This document shows, piece after piece, positions 6,171-9,670 of a DNA stretch of 9,670 nucleotides. The notes under the pieces are model-generated. The model was not told where the DNA came from and made no database searches. It saw only the letters and a list, made by a program, of their open reading frames with translations. Both the position numbers and the translations under genes were made by a program. The number at the start of each line of letters is the position of its first letter. Positions within the stretch are counted from its first letter, which is position 1. The DNA lies in NCBI GenBank assembly GCA_016218185.1, contig JACREP010000100.1, forward strand, positions 1 through 9,670, read 5' to 3'. This DNA comes from Candidatus Gottesmanbacteria bacterium. Its GTDB lineage: Bacteria; Patescibacteriota; Microgenomatia; UBA10105; UBA927.

Positions 6171-6179
6171 TGGTACAAT
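6171..6179 (+). promoter_or_regulatory. Extended -10 promoter of the PIN-TRAM gene, leaderless type
   Basis: TGGTACAAT: an extended -10 (TGn) followed by TACAAT (6174-6179, five of six). The expected -35 position falls in the terminator stem and has no match. The -10 ends nine bases before ATG 6189, so the leader would be about three bases. Confidence 0.6.
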
Positions 6180-6188
6180 GGTGTTTCC

Positions 6189-7001
6189 ATGGCGAAGAAA
6201 TCATTAAAAAAGGCGGAAGAGCAGGTAAAGCCGGCAGAATCGGAGCCTAAGGCCGGACCGGTGGCCTTGGGAGCGGGGTTTACCCAGGCTTTGGCCCGGG
6301 AGATCGTCAAAAATCTGGTCACCATCGGCCAGTTTACGGCCCGGCCGTTTCAGCACCGCCAAAAGCCCAACGGAAAACCTTCGGAGTTTGGCCCCCAGCC
6401 TACCCTGGTAGACACGAGTGTCCTGATCGACGCGAGGATTTTACCCATCGTCAACAGCGGATTTTTTAGCGGCACGCTCCTTATTCCCCAGTTTATCTTA
6501 GGCGAAGTGCAGCACATCGCCGACAGCCCAGATCCCATCCGCCGCGCCAAAGGGAGACGCGGTTTGGACGTGGCCGGCAAGCTCAAAGGACAGAAGGCAA
6601 ACCCGTCGGTCAAGACGCGCGTGACCAGCGATGACGTACCGGAGACCAGAGAAGCAGACCACAAGCTCATTGCTCTTGCCAAACGATGGAATCGGCAGCA
6701 GGTGCGGATTTTGACCGTAGACTTTAACCTGGCACAGCTGGCACGGGCCCAAGGCGTGAAAGTCCTTAATGTCAATGACTTGGCCCAGGCGCTTAAAGTG
6801 CCCCTCGTGCCCGGAGAGGAACTGACAATCAAAATCACCCACGCGGGCAAGGAACGCAACCAGGGCGTGGGGTATTTGCCGGACGGCACCATGGTGGTGG
6901 TAGACCAGGCAAACGCGAGTGTAGGGGAAGAGGTAGCCGCGATCGTGACCAAAATCCACCAGACCCCGGCCGGCCAGCTGTTCTTCGCGAGACTTAAGTA
7001 G
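6189..7001 (+). CDS. PIN-TRAM domain protein, YacL-like
   Basis: A 270-residue protein with a PIN nuclease-like domain (about 72-200) and a C-terminal TRAM RNA-binding domain (about 205-268; PGEELTIKITHAGKERNQGVGYLPDGTMVVVD). The acidic residues expected in a PIN active site are present: D75 (LVDTSVLID), E106 (LGEVQ), D157 (EADHKL) and D178 (TVDFN). B. subtilis YacL has the same PIN-TRAM order but N-terminal membrane helices; here the N-terminus is a short Lys/Glu-rich segment plus an amphipathic stretch, so the protein is probably soluble. It likely cleaves RNA or structured nucleic acid; the substrate is unknown. ATG 6189 is chosen over TTG 6168, because the latter lies within the terminator T tract and upstream of the -10 box. 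In Firmicutes yacL lies close to radA (radA-disA-yacL); here no disA is visible and the PaaX-like cassette lies between. Confidence 0.9.
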   Translation: MAKKSLKKAEEQVKPAESEPKAGPVALGAGFTQALAREIVKNLVTIGQFTARPFQHRQKPNGKPSEFGPQPTLVDTSVLIDARILPIVNSGFFSGTLLIPQFILGEVQHIADSPDPIRRAKGRRGLDVAGKLKGQKANPSVKTRVTSDDVPETREADHKLIALAKRWNRQQVRILTVDFNLAQLARAQGVKVLNVNDLAQALKVPLVPGEELTIKITHAGKERNQGVGYLPDGTMVVVDQANASVGEEVAAIVTKIHQTPAGQLFFARLK

Positions 7002-7057
7002 CGGCCGGTCCTGTCGGCTACGATACGTGCTCCCTTACTTCGCAGTGCGCTGAGGTC

Positions 7058-7145
7058 GCTCGTCCAAATTCAGAAGTTTTTCAATCCATCCGTTCGCCTT
7101 CGGCGCGGCTGGCCCCTTCGGTGAAAAACTTGAATTTGTCCGAGC
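7058..7145. repeat. Long imperfect hairpin in the gap after the PIN-TRAM gene
   Basis: Left arm 7058-7083 (GCTCG, then CAAATTCAgaAGTTTTTCA) pairs with right arm 7122-7145 (TGAAAAACTTGAATTTG, then CCGAGC), with a two-base bulge and one small irregularity. The 38-base loop holds a small hairpin, CGCC-TTC-GGCG. There is no T tract after it, so it is not a typical terminator. Nothing else is certain in the 263-base gap 7002-7264, except a single match to the DnaA-box consensus, TTATCCACA at 7165-7173. Confidence 0.6.
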
Positions 7146-7264
7146 TCCCCGCGCTTTCCCCAACTTATCCACAATTTTTCTTCAAAGTTTTTTTGGATTG
7201 ATAGGATAAGCTGAATGGTGATAAAAAAACTATAAGTCATTGTTTTTTTGGAAGGAAAAATCCT

Positions 7265-7480
7265 ATGGGACTTGACAAGAGGTTTTCGGCGTGGTTGAAT
7301 AAGCATGTGAACGTAAAGTCGCTACTGCAGGCGTTGGGTTTCCCCGGCAAAGCCGGGGTAAAGGGAGATAAGCGCGTATCGCCATTGGTGGCTGAGCGGC
7401 AGCGGTTTGAAGAAGAGGTGCGCGAGCAGTTTAAGAAGCTCAAGGAGAAGGGGTTGAGTATTCCGGTGTTTACGCTGTGA
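7265..7480 (+). CDS. Small hypothetical protein, 71 residues
   Basis: MGLDKRFSAWLNKHVNVKSL, then LLQALGFPGKAGVKGDKRVSP, then a charged helix (LVAERQRFEEEVREQFKKLKEKG) and the tail LSIPVFTL. It is soluble and probably mostly helical. I do not recognise a family. It looks real: ATG 7265 has a good Shine-Dalgarno (GAAGGA 7251-7256, eight bases away), and the protein shows an amphipathic pattern with balanced composition. A palindrome, CCCCGGC-AAA-GCCGGGG (7342-7358), lies within the coding region and codes for part of FPGKAGV. A possible promoter is TTGATA (7198-7203) with GATAAA (7220-7225), but this is weak. A dispersed repeat that can form a hairpin begins six bases after the stop. Confidence 0.6.
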   Translation: MGLDKRFSAWLNKHVNVKSLLQALGFPGKAGVKGDKRVSPLVAERQRFEEEVREQFKKLKEKGLSIPVFTL

Positions 7481-7485
7481 TTTCG

Positions 7486-7571
7486 TTTGTCATCGCGAGA
7501 CCGTTCTGACGGCGAAGCGATCTCTGTTTTGAGAGAGATTGCTTCGTCACTTCGTTCCTCGCAATGACAAA
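7486..7571. repeat. Dispersed palindromic repeat, intergenic copy
   Basis: Ends TTTGTCATCGCGAG (7486-7499) and CTCGCAATGACAAA (7558-7571) pair with one mismatch; the inner GAAGCGATCTCT (7514-7525) pairs with AGAGATTGCTTC (7534-7545), also with one mismatch. It shares the terminal arms and AGAGATTGCTTCG with the copy inside radA (4271-4365). Repeats of this type are widespread in bacterial genomes, and their translation yields false CHCEERSDEAI peptides on the minus strand. Here it may also end transcription of the small gene at 7265-7480. Confidence 0.85.
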
Positions 7572-7720
7572 AGGGGTTAACCAAAAAAAAGCATCACTAC
7601 CGCTAGCGTTGGGTTTGGGATTGCTACGAGTAGTAATGCCTTTTCGTGTCGGAATCGTTCCTATTGGGCAATAAAGAACGATACCTATCTGTCCACGTTA
7701 GCAAGCAATACACTTCTTGT
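7572..7720. other. Non-coding stretch with two further hairpins
   Basis: No gene is seen. GCATCACTAC (7591-7600) pairs with GTAGTAATGC (7630-7639) with one mismatch and encloses the perfect palindrome CGCTAGCG (7601-7608). A second hairpin, GGAATCGTTC (7651-7660) with GAACGATACC (7676-7685), holds an inner ATTG-GG-CAAT. Both orientations lack an open frame of useful length. The stretch may be an array of mobile palindromes or part of an untranslated RNA. Confidence 0.5.
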
Positions 7721-7756
7721 CAAATAAAAAATCGAAGCTAACAAAATAAAGTTAGC
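7719..7756 (-). terminator. Possible minus-strand terminator
   Basis: Read on the minus strand, GCTAAC (7756-7751) and GTTAGC (7742-7737) form a 6-bp stem with an 8-base loop, followed after four bases by ATTTTTTATTTG. The stem is short, so this is tentative. A further GTTAGC at 7697-7702 could compete for pairing. Confidence 0.35.
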
Positions 7757-7860
7757 GGATTTTGACGCCCCAATTGTATCTTCAGTTTTTTCTCATCATA
7801 AATTTTCCCGTCCGTATTTGACAATCTCAATACTTCAGCATACAATCTCACGGCAATCAT
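7738..7860 (-). CDS. Doubtful 40-residue minus-strand ORF
   Basis: It reads MIAVRLYAEVLRLSNTDGKI...LGRQNPLTLFC and stops (TAG) inside the possible minus-strand terminator. The frame is open for about 20 codons upstream of the ATG and the composition is protein-like, but there is no Shine-Dalgarno and no recognised family. It could be a gene fragment or chance. Confidence 0.2.
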   Translation of the reverse strand: MIAVRLYAEVLRLSNTDGKIYDEKKLKIQLGRQNPLTLFC

Positions 7861-7944
7861 CTTGTTGGCGATAATCGAACAGAAAAAGTGTACGGGGTAA
7901 ACAGGGTTACGGCGTTAAAATCATGCGGTGAGTTGTGCTTTAGA

Positions 7945-8155
7945 ATGGGGGATTGATAGTTGGCCCCACAAAAGCTTACTTCGCTTTGAGGCCTACGGCC
8001 ACGCAAGCGAAGAGCGCTTAGCGGGGTAAAGCAGGCAAGAGAAACGTTAAGCCGCTGATAGGATTCTGTCTTGGGATGGGGAGTTGATAGTTGGGCAGGC
8101 TGTCAACTTCCCATTCTGGGAGAGAGTTTTTAAGCGGCTTTTACGTTTCTGTCAA
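7945..8155. other. Hairpin-dense region before the HAD gene
   Basis: No gene is seen. Two nested structures stand out. First: CCCC (7964-7967) to GGGG (8023-8026) enclosing the perfect 8-bp stem CTTCGCTT (7979-7986) with AAGCGAAG (8005-8012) and GGCC-tac-GGCC. Second, 8041-8149: an outer stem of about 15 pairs (GAAACGTTAAGCCGCT with AGCGGCTTTTACGTTTC) around a continuous 15-pair stem, 8076-8090 with 8100-8114, which includes two G-T pairs. A 19-base motif ATGGGG..TTGATAGTTGG occurs twice in direct orientation (7945-7963 and 8076-8094, 17 of 19 identical), and once inverted and diverged (8100-8114). Confidence 0.6.
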
Positions 8156-8161
8156 CCTCTG

Positions 8162-8170
8162 TGCTATCAT
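8162..8170 (+). promoter_or_regulatory. Extended -10 promoter of the HAD gene, leaderless type
   Basis: TGCTATCAT: TGn followed by TATCAT (8165-8170, five of six), ending six bases before ATG 8177. Transcription would start at the A of the start codon or next to it. No convincing -35 box; the large hairpin 8041-8149 ends 15 bases upstream. Confidence 0.6.
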
Positions 8171-8176
8171 TCCTTC

Positions 8177-8740
8177 ATGAAGAAAAAAATCATTGTCGGT
8201 CTGGATTTTGACGGTGTAGTAGCGTACAGCCCGCTTCGCATTTTGCGTTTGCCCGTGGCACTTGCGAAGCGCCACCTCCTGGGCATCCGGGAAACGCATT
8301 TTTGGGTGCCGAAAACGCCGCTGGAGAAGAAGCTGTGGTCTTTGGCATTTTCCACGAGTGTATTTCCTGGCCGCGGGACGGCCTTGTTACGTCAACTTGC
8401 GAATGAAGGGATCATCGAGGCGCATCTGGTGACCGCGCGGTTTTCGTTCATGCAGAACAATCTTAATCAATGGCTCCATCGGCGGGGGATGCACAATGTG
8501 TTTTCCGGCATCATCCTCAATACCCGCGACGAGCAGCCGCATTTGTTTAAAGAGCGTATCATCAACGCAAAACGGTTTGACTATTTCATTGAAGACAACC
8601 TGGATATCGTGCGCTACCTCACCGGCCGCACCAAAACAAACGTATTCTGGATTTATAACATCCTGGATCACGCGACGTCCTACCCCTACAAATTTCCGTA
8701 TTTGGAAAAAGCCCTTCGCGCAATCGTGCGCTCAGGGTAA
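8177..8740 (+). CDS. HAD-superfamily hydrolase, 5'-nucleotidase-like
   Basis: A 187-residue protein with haloacid-dehalogenase phosphatase motifs: motif I DFDG (10-13; nucleophile D10, general acid/base D12) after a hydrophobic strand KIIVGL, motif II LVTAR (84-88; T86), a candidate motif III lysine among K125/K131, and motif IV FIEDN (137-141) with D140, D143. The insert between motifs I and II is about 70 residues, as in HADs with a small helical cap. Such proteins hydrolyse phosphate esters, often nucleotides; the substrate here cannot be told. The start is ATG 8177; the frame extends upstream to 8084, but that part lies in hairpin DNA and upstream of the -10 box, and the protein begins properly with MKKKIIVGLDFDG. 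The glycosyltransferase starts 16 bases after its stop, so they may be co-transcribed. Confidence 0.85.
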   Translation: MKKKIIVGLDFDGVVAYSPLRILRLPVALAKRHLLGIRETHFWVPKTPLEKKLWSLAFSTSVFPGRGTALLRQLANEGIIEAHLVTARFSFMQNNLNQWLHRRGMHNVFSGIILNTRDEQPHLFKERIINAKRFDYFIEDNLDIVRYLTGRTKTNVFWIYNILDHATSYPYKFPYLEKALRAIVRSG

Positions 8741-8756
8741 ACTATTGTCCGAAGCT

Positions 8757-9670
8757 ATGAAGATCCTTTTTTCGGTCACGTACTACCACCCGTACGTTTC
8801 CGGCCTCACGATTTGCGCCGGACGGATTGCGAAGGGATTTGCCGACCTCGGCCATGATGTCACTGCGTTGGCTTTTCAGCATGATCCTCAATTACCCAAA
8901 GCCGAGAATATATCTGGCGTAAAAGTTAAACGGGTGGCGCCGCTCATAAGATTAAATAAGGGCTTTTTGTCGCTTGCCTGGTGGAGTGAGTCTTGGAAAA
9001 GCGTGGAGGAGTGTGATGCACTGGTTATTAATCTGCCGCAGGCGGAAGGCTGGATTCCGGCATTATTTGCGAAACTCCAACATAAACGAATCATCGCCAT
9101 CTACCACTGTGAGGTTAACTTAGGTAATGAGTTTATAAATCAGGTGGTGCAGGTTATTTTGGAAATTGCCAACACCATTACGTTACTTCTTGCTGACGTA
9201 GTAGTTACTTACACTCAGGATTATGCAGATCACAGCCGACTATTAAAGTACGTTAAAGATAAAGTGGTTACACAGTATCCGCCGGTTGATTTGCCGGAGG
9301 TGAATTTGAAAGTAAAAAAGCGATTAGAAAAACAAATACGATCCAATCGGAGCGACATAATTATCGGTGTTGCAGCCAGACTTGCCAGAGAGAAGGGGAT
9401 TGAGTATCTTTTGGAAGCAATGCCACTCCTTAAAAAGAAATTTTATCCGCCATCTGGCGGATCAAAATTTCAAATTATTGTAGCCGGTCCGCTGGATCCA
9501 GTGGGGGAGCTAGCATACAAAGTGAAAATCATGCAGTTAGTTGAGAAATACAAAGATAACGTTGTGTTTCTCGGCAGCTTAACTCAAGCGGAAATGAGCG
9601 CGTTTTATTCATTGCTCGACGTTCTGGTTTTGCCATCCGTTAATTCTACTGAAGCCTTTGGCTTAGTCCA
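8757..9670 (+). CDS. Family 4 (GT-B) glycosyltransferase, 3' end outside window
   Basis: Open from ATG 8757 to the window end (304 codons). The N-terminal Rossmann domain begins MKILFSVTYYHPYVSGLTIC and contains FADLGHDVTALAF, the usual GT4 opening in which the acceptor site is built. The C-terminal nucleotide-sugar domain starts at about residue 200 (IIIGVAARLAREKGIEYLLEAM, with R208 and K213) and continues FQIIVAGP, VVFLGSL and VLPSVNSTEAFGLV. E299 is the first Glu of the EX7E motif; the rest lies beyond the window. It should transfer a sugar from a nucleotide donor to a lipid or polysaccharide acceptor at the inner face of the membrane. No Shine-Dalgarno is seen; TATTGT (8743-8748) may be a weak -10. 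A 33-bp palindrome (9438-9470) codes for residues 228-238 (KFYPPSGGSKF), probably an in-frame insertion. Confidence 0.9.
   Translation, partial: MKILFSVTYYHPYVSGLTICAGRIAKGFADLGHDVTALAFQHDPQLPKAENISGVKVKRVAPLIRLNKGFLSLAWWSESWKSVEECDALVINLPQAEGWIPALFAKLQHKRIIAIYHCEVNLGNEFINQVVQVILEIANTITLLLADVVVTYTQDYADHSRLLKYVKDKVVTQYPPVDLPEVNLKVKKRLEKQIRSNRSDIIIGVAARLAREKGIEYLLEAMPLLKKKFYPPSGGSKFQIIVAGPLDPVGELAYKVKIMQLVEKYKDNVVFLGSLTQAEMSAFYSLLDVLVLPSVNSTEAFGLV
9438..9470. repeat. 33-bp palindrome inside the glycosyltransferase gene
   Basis: AAATTTT (9438-9444) plus ATCCGCC (9445-9451), loop ATCT, then GGCGGAT (9456-9462), one bulged C, and AAAATTT (9464-9470): a 14-bp stem with one bulge. It is in frame and falls in the loop between the helix ending LLKKK and the strand FQIIVAG. 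Confidence 0.75.

Noticed and set aside
6168..6188. TTG 6168 as start of the PIN-TRAM gene
   Set aside because: It lies in the terminator T tract and upstream of the extended -10 TACAAT; ATG 6189 gives a typical MAKKS start.
7165..7173. Replication origin, from a perfect DnaA box TTATCCACA
   Set aside because: Only one such box was found; there is no cluster, no AT-rich unwinding tract with repeats, and no dnaA or dnaN nearby.
7237..7584. 115-codon minus-strand ORF containing CHCEERSDEAI
   Set aside because: This peptide is the well-known false translation of the dispersed palindromic repeat at 7486-7571; the rest of the frame is antisense to the small ORF at 7265-7480.
7930..8155. tmRNA, RNase P RNA or group II intron in the hairpin-rich gap
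   Set aside because: I found no tmRNA ends or tag frame, no RNase P conserved cores and no intron domain V motif on either strand.
8084..8176. 31-residue N-terminal extension of the HAD protein
   Set aside because: It is coded by the hairpin region and lies upstream of the -10 box at 8165-8170; the HAD fold begins properly at ATG 8177.

Overview
The window looks like a chromosomal fragment of a small-genome bacterium, most likely a member of the Candidate Phyla Radiation (Patescibacteria). This is an inference from gene content (a compact four-domain S1 protein, RadA, a soluble PIN-TRAM protein, a stand-alone PaaX/Cas2-like regulator), from many short palindromic repeats, some inside genes, and from -10 boxes lying only 6-9 bases before several start codons. 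The standard code fits: TGA and TAA both act as stops. All convincing genes are on the + strand.

Region by region: (1) 1-423 is the 3' end of an unrecognised gene. Its stop codon overlaps the -35 box of a good promoter for a four-S1-domain protein (482-1663). (2) 1706-2350 is a toxin-first HigBA-type toxin-antitoxin pair, with a separate consensus promoter for the antitoxin. (3) 2447-3710 is a PLP-dependent aminotransferase pseudogene with one in-frame stop and one frameshifting deletion. (4) 3742-5189 holds radA and, before it, a tiny ORF whose first eight residues repeat the RadA N-terminus in different codons. The radA gene carries two in-frame tracts that look repeat-derived. (5) 5210-6102 is a PaaX-family gene with a Cas2-like middle domain, bracketed by two near-identical 40-bp palindromes and placed between radA and a YacL-like PIN-TRAM gene. 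Those two genes are close neighbours (radA-disA-yacL) in Firmicutes. (6) 7002-8176 is mostly non-coding: one small conserved-looking ORF (7265-7480), a dispersed repeat that also occurs in radA, and many hairpins, including a large nested one just before the next promoter. (7) 8177-9670 holds a HAD-type phosphatase-like gene followed by a family-4 glycosyltransferase cut off by the window end.

The genes do not form one pathway. RadA serves recombination and repair, S1 translation, PIN-TRAM RNA or nucleic-acid cleavage, HigBA stress or stabilisation, and the glycosyltransferase envelope polysaccharide or glycolipid synthesis. The most unusual signals are the palindrome-bracketed PaaX/Cas2-like cassette, the duplicated RadA start, the repeats inserted in frame in protein-coding genes, and the recurrent leaderless-type promoters.
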